Shown one piece after another: positions 7,869 through 16,691 of a DNA stretch of 36,642 nt. The stretch comes from Rhodocyclaceae bacterium (lineage in GTDB: Bacteria > Pseudomonadota > Gammaproteobacteria > Burkholderiales > Rhodocyclaceae). The DNA lies in the NCBI GenBank assembly GCA_025353195.1, contig JANXRC010000015.1:1-36642 (forward strand), written 5' to 3'. The notes beneath the pieces were generated by a model. It made no database searches. It worked only from the letters and a program-made list of their open reading frames with translations, and was not told the origin of the DNA. A program made the translations under genes and the position numbers. The first letter of the stretch is position 1. The number at the start of each line of letters is the position of its first letter.

Positions 7869-9218
7869 ATGCCGGTACCACCGCAGACGCTTGTTGGCAG
7901 CGCACAGGACGACACCCATGCCCTGCGCGAACGGCTGAAAACGACGACAGCCGCCTATAGCCGCTTCGTGCCGCGCGAGTTCCTCCGCTTGCTCGGCATC
8001 GACGATATCCGCAAGATCGAGGTCGGGCAGCAGGTCGAGCGCAAGATGACGGTACTGTTCGCCGACATCCGCAACTTTACCTCGCTGTCGGAGTCTATGA
8101 GCCCGCAGGAGAACTTCAACTTTCTCAACGCCTATCTGGTTCAGATGGAGCCGGTGATTGCTGCCCATGGCGGCTTCATCGACAAATACATCGGCGACGG
8201 CATCATGGCACTGTTTCCGGATTCGCCCGACGCCGCATTGCGCTGCGCCCTGGCGATGCTGAAACGGCTCGACGAATACAACACCGGCCGCGAGCGCGCC
8301 GGCTACCGCCCGATCAGGGTCGGTATCGGCATCAACACCGGCATCGTCATCCTCGGCACCATCGGCGGTGCCTCGCGCATGGATGGCACGGTGATTGGCG
8401 ACGCGGTCAACCTCGCCGCACGACTGGAACGGCTCACCAAGGACTACGGCGTGCCGATTCTGATCAGCGAATACACCCTGTACTGCCTTGACGAGCCCGG
8501 CCTCTGGTCGATCCGTTTTCTTGATCGGACCCACGTCCGCGGCAAGCAGGGCACCCAATCGGTGTATGAGGTCTTTGACGGCGATCCGGCCCCGGTAAGG
8601 GAAGCCAAGACAAGGACCCGAAAGATCTTCGAGGAGGCATTGGCCTACTATCACGTCGATGACATCGTCACGGCCCGCGAGCGACTCGTTGCCTACCTTG
8701 CGCTGGTACCCGACGACGACGCCGCGCGCGTCTACCTGGAGCGCTGCGAAGCCCCCGCAGGACCTCTGCGCGATCAGCGCGCCGAATTGGTTTCCATTTG
8801 GCGCGAGGAATACGGCTTTGGTCACGGCACCCTGGATGAAGCGCACAAGACCCTGCTGGCCGACATGAATGTTCTGGCCCGGGCGATAAACGTCAGCGCG
8901 CTGAATCTGACGCCACCCCTCATGGCACAAATCCAGTTCGCGGCGACCCGCGACTTCATGATCGAAAAAGAGCTGATGCAGGAGGACCAATACCCTTTCC
9001 TCGACCTGCACGTACGCCAGCACGAGCGTTTTTTTGAATACTTCAACGAGTTGCGGCATGAAATAGAACAGGGCGAGGAGAATCGCGTCTACCTCGGCTT
9101 TCGCGTCAGGCGCTTCCTGACTGGCTGGCTGATCAACCACATCCTCAGTGCCGATCGCCATTACAACCACTATCGAGCCGCCAGGCGCCGGGAACTGGCC
9201 CATCTGCAAGCCACTTAG
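7869..9218 (+). CDS. Class III adenylate cyclase with TPR-like segment and C-terminal hemerythrin domain
   Basis: This 449-residue protein makes cAMP from ATP. The cyclase homology domain (about 58-235) has metal aspartates in FADIRNF (Asp66) and IGDGIMALF (Asp110), Lys106 in DKYIGD, and VIGDAVNLAARLE with the transition-state Asn and Arg. A helical TPR-like segment follows (250-295; EALAYY...ARVYLERC). The last 130 residues are hemerythrin-like: His326 in LDEAHKTLL, Glu366, His381 and His385 in HVRQH, His424 and Asp429 in WLINHILSAD. The second canonical His is Asp362 (RDFMIE). Hemerythrin domains bind O2 at a di-iron site, so oxygen or redox control is inferred. The start is uncertain: ATG 7869 is chosen; ATG 7809 would overlap the divergent methyltransferase. 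Confidence 0.88.
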   Translation: MPVPPQTLVGSAQDDTHALRERLKTTTAAYSRFVPREFLRLLGIDDIRKIEVGQQVERKMTVLFADIRNFTSLSESMSPQENFNFLNAYLVQMEPVIAAHGGFIDKYIGDGIMALFPDSPDAALRCALAMLKRLDEYNTGRERAGYRPIRVGIGINTGIVILGTIGGASRMDGTVIGDAVNLAARLERLTKDYGVPILISEYTLYCLDEPGLWSIRFLDRTHVRGKQGTQSVYEVFDGDPAPVREAKTRTRKIFEEALAYYHVDDIVTARERLVAYLALVPDDDAARVYLERCEAPAGPLRDQRAELVSIWREEYGFGHGTLDEAHKTLLADMNVLARAINVSALNLTPPLMAQIQFAATRDFMIEKELMQEDQYPFLDLHVRQHERFFEYFNELRHEIEQGEENRVYLGFRVRRFLTGWLINHILSADRHYNHYRAARRRELAHLQAT

Positions 9219-9310
9219 ACAGGCACTAGCGACCGGAAGGTGCTATGCTTTTTGCTGCACCGCACCAAACCTCCTGACTACACGTCCAACCGACGCCGCG
9301 GAACGCCGCC

Positions 9311-12001
9311 ATGAACAACGAACGACACTACCTGCACACCCTTTTCGAGCCGGAGTCAATCGCCATTGTCGGTGCCTCGGAAACGCCCAACTCGATTGGC
9401 GTCACGCTGGTTCGCAACATGCTCGACTCCGGCTACCAAGGCAAGCTGTTCTTTGTCAACCCGAAACACGAAACCGTGTTCGGACAGCAGAGCTATCCGT
9501 CGGTGGCTACCATTCCCCAGCGCCTCGACATTGCCGTGATCTGCACCAAGGCGGATACCGTGCCCGATCTGATCGACGCCTGCGGTCGCGCCGGTTGCAG
9601 AAACGCCATCATAATTTCCGGCGGCTTTTCCGAATCCGGCCCCCGCGGCAGGACCCTGGAACGCACCGCGCTGGAGAATGCGCGTCGCCACGGCATGCGC
9701 CTGATCGGTCCCAACTGCCTCGGCATCATGCGCCCGGGCAGCCAACTCAACCTTACCTTTGCCAACGGCAGCGCCAACGCCGGCACCATAGGCCTCATCT
9801 CGCAATCCGGCGCCCTGTGTACCGCGATTCTCGACTGGGCGCTGCCGAACAAGGTCGGATTCTCGAACGTGGTCTCGCTGGGCTCCGAAAGCGACATCGA
9901 CTTTGGCGAAGTGCTCGACTACATGGTGTCCGACCCGCGTACCGAGAACATTTTTCTTTACATCGAGGGCATCAAGAACGCCCGCCGCTTCATGAGCGCC
10001 CTGCGCGCCGCAGCACGCTGCAAGCCGGTGCTGCTGATCAAGGTGGGCAAGCATGCGGCCGGCGAGAAAGCCGTGCTCTCGCACACCGGCGCCCTGGTGG
10101 GCGCCGACGACGTATTCGACGCCGCGCTGCGGCGCGCCGGTGTCGTTCGCCTGGCCAACGTCGGCCAGATGTACGCCGCGGCCTCCGCCCTGTTCTCGCA
10201 CTTCCGGCCGCGCGGCAAACGACTCGCCATCATCACCAATGGCGGCGGTCCCGGCGTGATGGCGGCCGACCACGCTGAGGACATCGGCATTCCCCTGGCA
10301 CAGCTCGATGCGGCCACCCACACCCGCCTCAACGAGTTGCTGCCCGCCACCTGGTCGAGGTCCAATCCCATTGACATTCTGGGCGACGCCGATCCGGCGC
10401 GCTATGGCGCAGCGCTGCAGGCCTGCATCGATGACGACAATGTCGACGGCGTGCTGGCCATCCTCACGCCGCAGGCGATGACCGACCCGACCCAGGCAGC
10501 GCGCACCGTAATCGAGATCGCGCGGCAAAGCGACAAGCCCCTGGTGACCTGCTGGATGGGCGAAGAACAGGTGGGTGAGGCACGCAAACTGTTCCGCGGC
10601 GCGGCAATTCCCACCTTCCGTACCCCCGAACCGGCGGTCGACCTGTTCTCGCACATTTCCAACTATTACAGAAACAGGCAATTGCTGATGCAAACGCCGC
10701 CCTCGATTTCCGAGCAGGCACCACCGCGACTGGAGTCGGCGCGCCTGGTCATCGAAACAGCGCTGATGGAAGGACGCAAGATACTCAGTGAAATGGAATC
10801 GAAGGCAGTGCTGGCTTCCTTCAGGATTCCCATCGCGCAAACCGTGGTCGCGCGCTCCGCTTCTGAAGCCATGGTACTTGCCGAAGAACTCGGCTTGCCG
10901 GTAGTGATGAAGATCGATTCACCCCAGATTGCGCACAAGAGCGATTGCGGCGGCGTGCGCCTCAATCTGAACAGCCTGGCCGCCGTGCGCGATGCCTGGC
11001 TGGAAATCATGGACGACGTCAAAAGGAACCGCCCCGACGCGCAGATCAACGGCATCGCCATCGAACCGATGATCCAGAAGCCCAATGGCCGGGAATTGAT
11101 GGTCGGCATGTTGCGCGACAAGATCTTCGGCCCCACCATCGTTTTCGGACCCGGCGGGACCGGCGTCGAGGCCTACAACAGCGATCGCGCCGTAGCCCTG
11201 CCACCGCTGAACGCCATCCTGGTGGCCGACATGCTGGCCTCGACCCGGACCACCGCGCGACTCGGTGAATTCCGCAACATGCCGCCGGTCGACATGGCAG
11301 CGATCGAAGCGGTCCTGCTCAGCGTTTCGGCCATGGTCTGCGAACTGCCGTGGATCAGCGAAATGGACATCAATCCGCTGATCGTGGACGAAAACGGCGC
11401 GGTGGCGGTGGACGCGCGCATTGCCATCGAGAACATGCCGATCACCGCGGGTCGCTATGACCACATGGCGATTCATCCCTACCCGTCGCACCTGAAGACC
11501 AGCTTTCAGGCCAAGGATGGATCACTGGTCACGATCCGCCCGATCAAACCCGAAGACGTCCGCATGGAGCAGGAATTCGTCAAAGCCCTGTCCCCCGAAG
11601 CACGCTATCTGCGTTTCATGAACACCATCCGCGAAGTCTCGCCGGCACAGATGGCCAGGCTGACGCAAATCGACTATGACCGCGAAATGGCCTTCGTCGC
11701 CACCATCGGAGAAGACGGTGCGGAAAAGGAAGTCGGCGTCGTCCGCTATGCCACCAGCCCGGACGGTGAATCCTGCGAGTTCGCCATCGTGGTCGCCGAC
11801 GACTGGCAAGGCAAGGGCCTGGCGCGGCGTCTCATGGGTACCCTGATCGACACGGCGCGCAGCAGCGGCCTCAGATACATGCATGGCGACTTCCTCGCCG
11901 AAAATACGCGCATGCTGGCTTTCGTCGCCAGCCTCGGCTTTGTCCTCGCCGCGCATCCGGAAGACCGCGGCCTCAAGCGCGGCGTGCTGGTATTGAACTG
12001 A
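9311..12001 (+). CDS. Pat/PatZ-type protein lysine acetyltransferase (ADP-forming acyl-CoA synthetase-like plus GNAT)
   Basis: This 896-residue protein has the full Pat architecture: a CoA-binding Rossmann domain (about 10-130, SIAIVGASETPNSIG), succinyl-CoA-ligase-like domains (150-450, with SHTGALVGADD), an ATP-grasp domain (about 480-700) and a C-terminal GNAT domain (735-896). The GNAT acetyl-CoA loop is WQGKGLARRL, with Gln833. Such enzymes acetylate a catalytic lysine of AMP-forming acyl-CoA synthetases and switch them off; the NDP-forming half is regulatory. Length is close to Escherichia coli PatZ (886). No cyclic-nucleotide-binding domain is visible. It lies 92 bp after the hemerythrin-cyclase and abuts tag (TGA followed directly by ATG). 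No clear Shine-Dalgarno or CRP site was seen upstream. Confidence 0.92.
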   Translation: MNNERHYLHTLFEPESIAIVGASETPNSIGVTLVRNMLDSGYQGKLFFVNPKHETVFGQQSYPSVATIPQRLDIAVICTKADTVPDLIDACGRAGCRNAIIISGGFSESGPRGRTLERTALENARRHGMRLIGPNCLGIMRPGSQLNLTFANGSANAGTIGLISQSGALCTAILDWALPNKVGFSNVVSLGSESDIDFGEVLDYMVSDPRTENIFLYIEGIKNARRFMSALRAAARCKPVLLIKVGKHAAGEKAVLSHTGALVGADDVFDAALRRAGVVRLANVGQMYAAASALFSHFRPRGKRLAIITNGGGPGVMAADHAEDIGIPLAQLDAATHTRLNELLPATWSRSNPIDILGDADPARYGAALQACIDDDNVDGVLAILTPQAMTDPTQAARTVIEIARQSDKPLVTCWMGEEQVGEARKLFRGAAIPTFRTPEPAVDLFSHISNYYRNRQLLMQTPPSISEQAPPRLESARLVIETALMEGRKILSEMESKAVLASFRIPIAQTVVARSASEAMVLAEELGLPVVMKIDSPQIAHKSDCGGVRLNLNSLAAVRDAWLEIMDDVKRNRPDAQINGIAIEPMIQKPNGRELMVGMLRDKIFGPTIVFGPGGTGVEAYNSDRAVALPPLNAILVADMLASTRTTARLGEFRNMPPVDMAAIEAVLLSVSAMVCELPWISEMDINPLIVDENGAVAVDARIAIENMPITAGRYDHMAIHPYPSHLKTSFQAKDGSLVTIRPIKPEDVRMEQEFVKALSPEARYLRFMNTIREVSPAQMARLTQIDYDREMAFVATIGEDGAEKEVGVVRYATSPDGESCEFAIVVADDWQGKGLARRLMGTLIDTARSSGLRYMHGDFLAENTRMLAFVASLGFVLAAHPEDRGLKRGVLVLN

Positions 12002-12565
12002 ATGGGACGCTGTTCCTGGTGCGGCGACGACCCGCTCTATGTCGCCTACCACGACAAGGAGTGGGGCGTGCCCTGCCATGACGAACGGATGCTGTTCGAG
12101 TTTCTTGTCCTTGAAGGCGCGCAGGCCGGACTATCGTGGATCACCATCCTCCGCAAGCGCGAAAACTACCGTCGTGCCTTCGACAACTTCGACGTAAGCA
12201 GGATCGCCCGCTACGGCGACGCGGACGTGGCGCGGCTGCTGGGCGATGCGGGCATTGTCAGGAATCGGCTGAAGATAGCGGCCAGCATCGGCAACGCCCG
12301 CGCCACGCTGGAACTCTACGAAAAAGGCACTTCCCTGGACCAATTATTGTGGCAGTTTGTCGATGGCCGCCCGCGCATCAACCACTGGCGGACACTGGCG
12401 GAAGTTCCCGCCATCACCAGCGAGGCCGAAGCCCTGTCCCGGGAACTCAAGCGCTGCGGTTTCCGCTTCATCGGCCCCACCGTCATCTACGCCCACATGC
12501 AGGCAACCGGTATGGTCAATGATCACCTCGTTTCCTGTCCGCGCCACGCCGACCTGGGTCGCTGA
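12002..12565 (+). CDS. tag: DNA-3-methyladenine glycosylase I
   Basis: This 187-residue base-excision repair enzyme removes 3-methyladenine from alkylated DNA. The zinc-snap ligands Cys4, His17, His175 and Cys179 fall at the same numbers as in Escherichia coli Tag, and the base-recognition residues Glu38 (LEGAQAGLSW) and Trp46 are present. It begins on the base after the acetyltransferase stop, so the two are co-translated. Its link to the surrounding signalling genes is probably only transcriptional. After it, 139 bp hold no gene; a TACAAT -10-like hexamer at 12658-12663 lacks a convincing -35. Confidence 0.96.
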   Translation: MGRCSWCGDDPLYVAYHDKEWGVPCHDERMLFEFLVLEGAQAGLSWITILRKRENYRRAFDNFDVSRIARYGDADVARLLGDAGIVRNRLKIAASIGNARATLELYEKGTSLDQLLWQFVDGRPRINHWRTLAEVPAITSEAEALSRELKRCGFRFIGPTVIYAHMQATGMVNDHLVSCPRHADLGR

Positions 12566-12704
12566 ACCCTCTGCCGGCACCACGGCCGGTGGTTCGGCCT
12601 GCGCTACCGCCGCGCGGCGAGGCTATTTCGGTAGCATGGGCATATTCCGGTTGTGGTTACAATAGAAGCACTTACAGCCATTTGGTGTTCCGCTCACATT
12701 GCGT

Positions 12705-15062
12705 ATGCAAATCGGCTTCGAAACCATTCGCGAGATCCTCGAACACCGCCTGCACCAGGAGGATATCGAACGGCTGCTGAGCGGACTTGACGAATCGGGC
12801 AAGGCTCAACTGTTCTACCGGATTACCGAACTCTTGCGCCGCACCACGGCGCTGGCCGACATTGCCAATCGCGTATCCGACAGCCTTTCACTCGACGTGT
12901 TGTTCCCACGCTTGATGGAGGTAGTGACCGAGGCGCTCAACGCCGATCGCAGCTCGTTGTTTCTTCACGATCCGGAAACGAATGAATTGTTCTCGCGGGT
13001 CATCCAGGGCGATGCCATCGGAGAAATCCGCTTTCCCAGCCACCTCGGTGTCGCCGGTTCTGTATTCACCAGCGGCCAGGCGGAAATCATCGCCGACGCC
13101 TATGCCGACCCACGCTTCAATCAGGACGTCGACCGCCACACCGGCTACCGCACCCGCAACATTCTCTGCGTTCCGATCCGCAACAAGAAGCGCGAGGTGA
13201 TCGGCATCACCCAAGCGCTGAACAAGCATGTCGGCGACTTCGACGACGAAGACCAGCGGCTGCTCGAAGGGCTGTCGCTGCAAGCCTCCGCGGCACTCGA
13301 GAATGCGCGCCTGTTCGAGAAGGTCGAGCGCCAGCAGCGCGAGGAAGCGATGCTGCTCGAAGTCAGCATCTCGATCGTCTCGGAGATCCAGCTCGATCCG
13401 CTGCTGATGAAGATCATGGCGGCGGCAACCGCACTGCTCGACGCCGACCGCGGCACGCTGTTCCTCTACGATGCCACACATGATGAACTGTTTTCCCGCG
13501 TCGCCGGCGGCATTGGCAGCGAGGAGATTCGCTTCCCGGCAAACTCCGGCATTGCCGGCGAATGCTTCAGCAGCGGCCGGGTGATCAACATTGCCGACGC
13601 CTACAACGATTCCCGCTTCAATCCGGAGTTCGACAGGCACACCGGCTACCGTACCCACAGTCTGCTGTGCATGCCTATCGTCGCCCGAGGCGAGCGCAAT
13701 ATCGGCGTCATGCAGATTCTGAATCGCAAGGGCGGGGCGTTTGGCAGCGCTGACGAAAGGCGCCTGCGGGCATTCTCGGCCCAGGCCGCGGTCGCGATCG
13801 AAAATGCGCAGTTGTTCAAGGAGGTCAGCGCCGCGCGCAACTACAACGAAGCAATTTTGCACAGCATGAACAATGCCGTGCTGACGCTGGATGCCAACGG
13901 AGTGCTGCGGAAGGTCAACGAATCGGCGCGACGCATTCTGCGCCGCAGTGATGAGCAAATACTCGGCCACCGGCTGGACGAGCACTTTGTCGGCCGCAAC
14001 AAGTGGGTGGCCGAGAGCCTGGACAAGGTCCGCAAGTCCGGCAATACAGACATCACGGTCGACACCGACATCCTCATCGAAGGCGCCCAGGTGGTTTCGG
14101 TCAACCTCACCACGGTACCGCTGACCAGCGTCCACGATGAGTCGATCGGCTACATGCTGATGATGGAGGACATCACCCGCGAGAAGCGCCTGCGCAATAC
14201 CATGTCGCGTTACATGAGCAAGTCGGTGGTGGACCAGCTCCTGGCCAGCGGCGATGCCGTGCTGGGCGGCACCGGATGCGATGTCAGCGTGCTGTTTTCC
14301 GACATCCGCGGCTTCACCTCGATCTCGGAGCGGCTCGGCGCCAAGGAAACGGTGGCATTGCTCAATGAATATTTCACCGACATGGTGGATATCGTGTTCG
14401 CCCACGACGGGGTGCTCGACAAATATATCGGCGACATGATCATGGCCGTATTCGGCTCGGTGCGGCAGACCAAGGACGACGCCAGCAATGCGGTCATGGT
14501 CGGCAACAAGATGTTGACCGGCCTGCACCAGCTGAACCGGCGGCGCGCCCTGCGCGGCGGCGAGGCGATCAAGATCGGGGTGGGCATCAGCACCGGCAAC
14601 GTGGTCGCGGGGAACATCGGTTCGATGAAGCGGATGGAGTACACGGTCATCGGCGACCGGGTCAACCTTGCCGAGCGCCTGGAAGGTGCCAACAAGTTCT
14701 ATGGCACCTCGATCCTGATGTGCGACGCGACTTACGCGGCCATCAGGGACCACGCTTCTGCACGTGAGATCGACCTGATTCGAGTGCGCGGCAGGGAAAT
14801 GCCGGTCGCAATCTACGAAGCGCTCGGCCATCACTCCGAAGACAGTTTTCCGCACCGCAGTGAAGTGCTGGGCGCATTCAACGAGGGGCTGGCCCACTAC
14901 CGCAAGCGGGAATGGGCCGCCGCGGAAAGTTGCTTCCGTCAGGCGCTGGCCGCCAATTCCGAAGATGGGCCGTCGAAAATCTACCTTGATCGCTGCGCGA
15001 TCTACCGCGACATCCCGCCTCCCACGGAATGGGATGGCGTATGGACGATCCCGAATGAGTAG
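12705..15062 (+). CDS. GAF-GAF-PAS class III adenylate cyclase with TPR-like tail (CyaB1-like)
   Basis: This 785-residue cyclase has two GAF domains (about 60-205 and 220-370), a PAS domain (380-495), a cyclase homology domain (525-660) and a helical TPR-like tail (715-765). Metal aspartates are Asp533 (FSDIRGF) and Asp577 (DKYIGD); Lys573 and VIGDRVNLAERLE (Asn654, Arg658) complete an ATP site. The order is that of Anabaena CyaB1, whose GAF-B binds cAMP and activates the enzyme. Each GAF here has a one-residue variant of the NKFDE signature: Asn173-Lys174-Phe179-Asp183-Gln184 and Asn340-Arg341-Phe346-Asp350-Glu351. Cyclic-nucleotide feedback is thus plausible but unproven. No transmembrane segment is seen. 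ATG 12705 is preferred to TTG 12699. Confidence 0.92.
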   Translation: MQIGFETIREILEHRLHQEDIERLLSGLDESGKAQLFYRITELLRRTTALADIANRVSDSLSLDVLFPRLMEVVTEALNADRSSLFLHDPETNELFSRVIQGDAIGEIRFPSHLGVAGSVFTSGQAEIIADAYADPRFNQDVDRHTGYRTRNILCVPIRNKKREVIGITQALNKHVGDFDDEDQRLLEGLSLQASAALENARLFEKVERQQREEAMLLEVSISIVSEIQLDPLLMKIMAAATALLDADRGTLFLYDATHDELFSRVAGGIGSEEIRFPANSGIAGECFSSGRVINIADAYNDSRFNPEFDRHTGYRTHSLLCMPIVARGERNIGVMQILNRKGGAFGSADERRLRAFSAQAAVAIENAQLFKEVSAARNYNEAILHSMNNAVLTLDANGVLRKVNESARRILRRSDEQILGHRLDEHFVGRNKWVAESLDKVRKSGNTDITVDTDILIEGAQVVSVNLTTVPLTSVHDESIGYMLMMEDITREKRLRNTMSRYMSKSVVDQLLASGDAVLGGTGCDVSVLFSDIRGFTSISERLGAKETVALLNEYFTDMVDIVFAHDGVLDKYIGDMIMAVFGSVRQTKDDASNAVMVGNKMLTGLHQLNRRRALRGGEAIKIGVGISTGNVVAGNIGSMKRMEYTVIGDRVNLAERLEGANKFYGTSILMCDATYAAIRDHASAREIDLIRVRGREMPVAIYEALGHHSEDSFPHRSEVLGAFNEGLAHYRKREWAAAESCFRQALAANSEDGPSKIYLDRCAIYRDIPPPTEWDGVWTIPNE

Positions 15063-15116
15063 TATTCGTCGCTTCCTAGACTCCGCATTCACCGACCGGG
15101 AGACACGCAGAGACCT

Positions 15117-16691
15117 ATGATGGAGCTTTCTTCCCTGCTGGCGCACCACTCTCGCTACCGCCCGCACGCCACGGCGGTGGTGTTCGACGAGCAGCGGCTG
15201 GATTACCGTGGCTTCAATGCCCGGGTCAACCGGGTCGCACACCTGCTGACGAAACTGGGCGTGAGGAAGGCCGCGCGTGTTGCCACCCTGCTGCCCAATA
15301 CGCTGGAACTGCTGGAACTCTACTGGGCCTGCGCGCGGATCGGCGCGGTGGTGGTGCCGCTGTCGCCGCTATTGACCGGAATCGGTTTGTCGAGCCTGAT
15401 AAACGATGCCGGAGCCGTCTGTCTCGTCACCCAGCAGAGCCTGCTGCCCGTAGTCGAAACCGTGCTGCCGGAATTGACCACGCTTTCGCCGGCACGCGTA
15501 CTGGTGATCGATGGCGGGCAGCCGCCTTGGGGTGACTATGCGGCCCTGGCGGCTGCCGCGCCGGAAACCGCGCCGCTGTCCGCCGCGGTCACCGAGGACG
15601 ACCTCTTCAACATCATTTACACCTCGGGCACCACCGGCCTGCCCAAGGGCATCATGCACAGCCACCGCGTGCGTGCCATGTACGCCCTGCTGCTCGGCGC
15701 CGCCTGGCGCATGACGCCCGAATCGGTGGTGCTGCACACCGGCGCCATCGTTTTCAACGGCGCCTTCGTCACCCTGATGCCGGCCTTTCATCTCGGCGCC
15801 ACGTACATCCTGCACCGCCAGTTCGACGCCGCGGCGATGATCGAGACCATCGCCCTACAAAAGGTGACCCACATCATGGTGGTGCCGGCGCAGATCATCG
15901 CCCTGCTCGACTCGCCGCAATTCGACGCCAACAAACTTGCCTCGCTGCAAATGATACTTTCGCTCGGGGCGCCCCTGGCGCAGCCGCGCAAGGACCAGCT
16001 GAACCAATTGCTGCCCGGCCGCTTCCACGAACTGTATGGCCTGACCGAAGGCTTCGTCACCATCCTCGACAAGGCCGATGCGGTGCGCAAGGCCGGCTCG
16101 GTCGGCTGCCCGCCGCCGTTCAGCGAGGTGCGCATCGTCGGCGAAGACGGCCGCGATCTGCCACCGGGACAACCCGGCGAAATCGTCGGCCGCGGGCCAT
16201 TTGTCATGCAGGGCTATTGGGACAAGCCGGAACTCACGGCGGAAACCTTGCGCGACGGCTGGATTTACAGCGGCGACATCGGCTATCTCGACAACGAAGG
16301 CTATCTTTATCTGGTCGATCGCAAGAAGGACATGATCGACTCGGGCGGAGTCAAGGTCTATCCGCGCGACATCGAAGAAGTCGCCGCCCGCCACCCGGCC
16401 ATTGCGGAGGTCGCGGTGTTCGGCATTCCGCACCAGACCTGGGGCGAAACGCCGGTCGCTGCGGTGGTATTGAGAGTCGGCGCTGACTCGCTCTGCGCAC
16501 CTGGGAATCCGCTTCGCGGGCAGGTGACGGCGGAAGAACTGCGCGACTGGATCAACGAACGGGTGGCGGCGCGCTACCAGCGCGTCCAGGCTGTCGTCAT
16601 AAAGCCGGAGTTTCCGCGCAACGCCGCCGGCAAGACGCTAAAGCGCGAAATGCGCGATCCATATTGGGCCGGACGCGCTAAGCAGATTTAG
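15117..16691 (+). CDS. AMP-forming acyl-CoA synthetase (FadD-like)
   Basis: This 524-residue ANL-superfamily enzyme adenylates a carboxylic acid and transfers it to CoA. Motifs: P-loop YTSGTTGLPKG (about 168-178), YGLTEG, the hinge region with GDIGYLDNEGYLYLVDRKKD, and the catalytic lysine Lys506 in PRNAAGK. That sequence is exactly PX4GK (Pro500 to Lys506), the motif recognised by Pat acetyltransferases. A Pat gene lies in the same run, and only 54 bp separate this gene from the GAF-cyclase. A stretch of about 13 residues (DSLCAPGNPLRGQ) before VTAEELRDW looks like an insertion relative to the family. The chain-length class is unknown. The 3' end overlaps the convergent MFS gene by 14 bp. 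An adjacent ATG at 15120 is equally possible. Confidence 0.9.
   Translation: MMELSSLLAHHSRYRPHATAVVFDEQRLDYRGFNARVNRVAHLLTKLGVRKAARVATLLPNTLELLELYWACARIGAVVVPLSPLLTGIGLSSLINDAGAVCLVTQQSLLPVVETVLPELTTLSPARVLVIDGGQPPWGDYAALAAAAPETAPLSAAVTEDDLFNIIYTSGTTGLPKGIMHSHRVRAMYALLLGAAWRMTPESVVLHTGAIVFNGAFVTLMPAFHLGATYILHRQFDAAAMIETIALQKVTHIMVVPAQIIALLDSPQFDANKLASLQMILSLGAPLAQPRKDQLNQLLPGRFHELYGLTEGFVTILDKADAVRKAGSVGCPPPFSEVRIVGEDGRDLPPGQPGEIVGRGPFVMQGYWDKPELTAETLRDGWIYSGDIGYLDNEGYLYLVDRKKDMIDSGGVKVYPRDIEEVAARHPAIAEVAVFGIPHQTWGETPVAAVVLRVGADSLCAPGNPLRGQVTAEELRDWINERVAARYQRVQAVVIKPEFPRNAAGKTLKREMRDPYWAGRAKQI
16471..16494 (-). repeat. Dispersed motif copy C (partial)
   Basis: On the minus strand this reads GAGTC-AGCGCCGACT-CTCA. 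It keeps the ten-base core exactly but lacks the upstream CCGT block. It begins just before the probable insertion in the acyl-CoA synthetase gene. Confidence 0.4.

Noticed and set aside
9219..9310. Possible CRP site or promoter upstream of the Pat gene
   Set aside because: Only a weak GGTGC/GCACC dyad and an isolated TATGCT were found. There is no TGTGA-N6-TCACA-like sequence and no matching -35.
12888..15242. Long minus-strand open frame across the GAF-GAF-PAS cyclase
   Set aside because: Composition is that of a shadow frame (His/Val/Arg/Gln-rich, no domains), while the plus strand encodes intact GAF, PAS and cyclase motifs.
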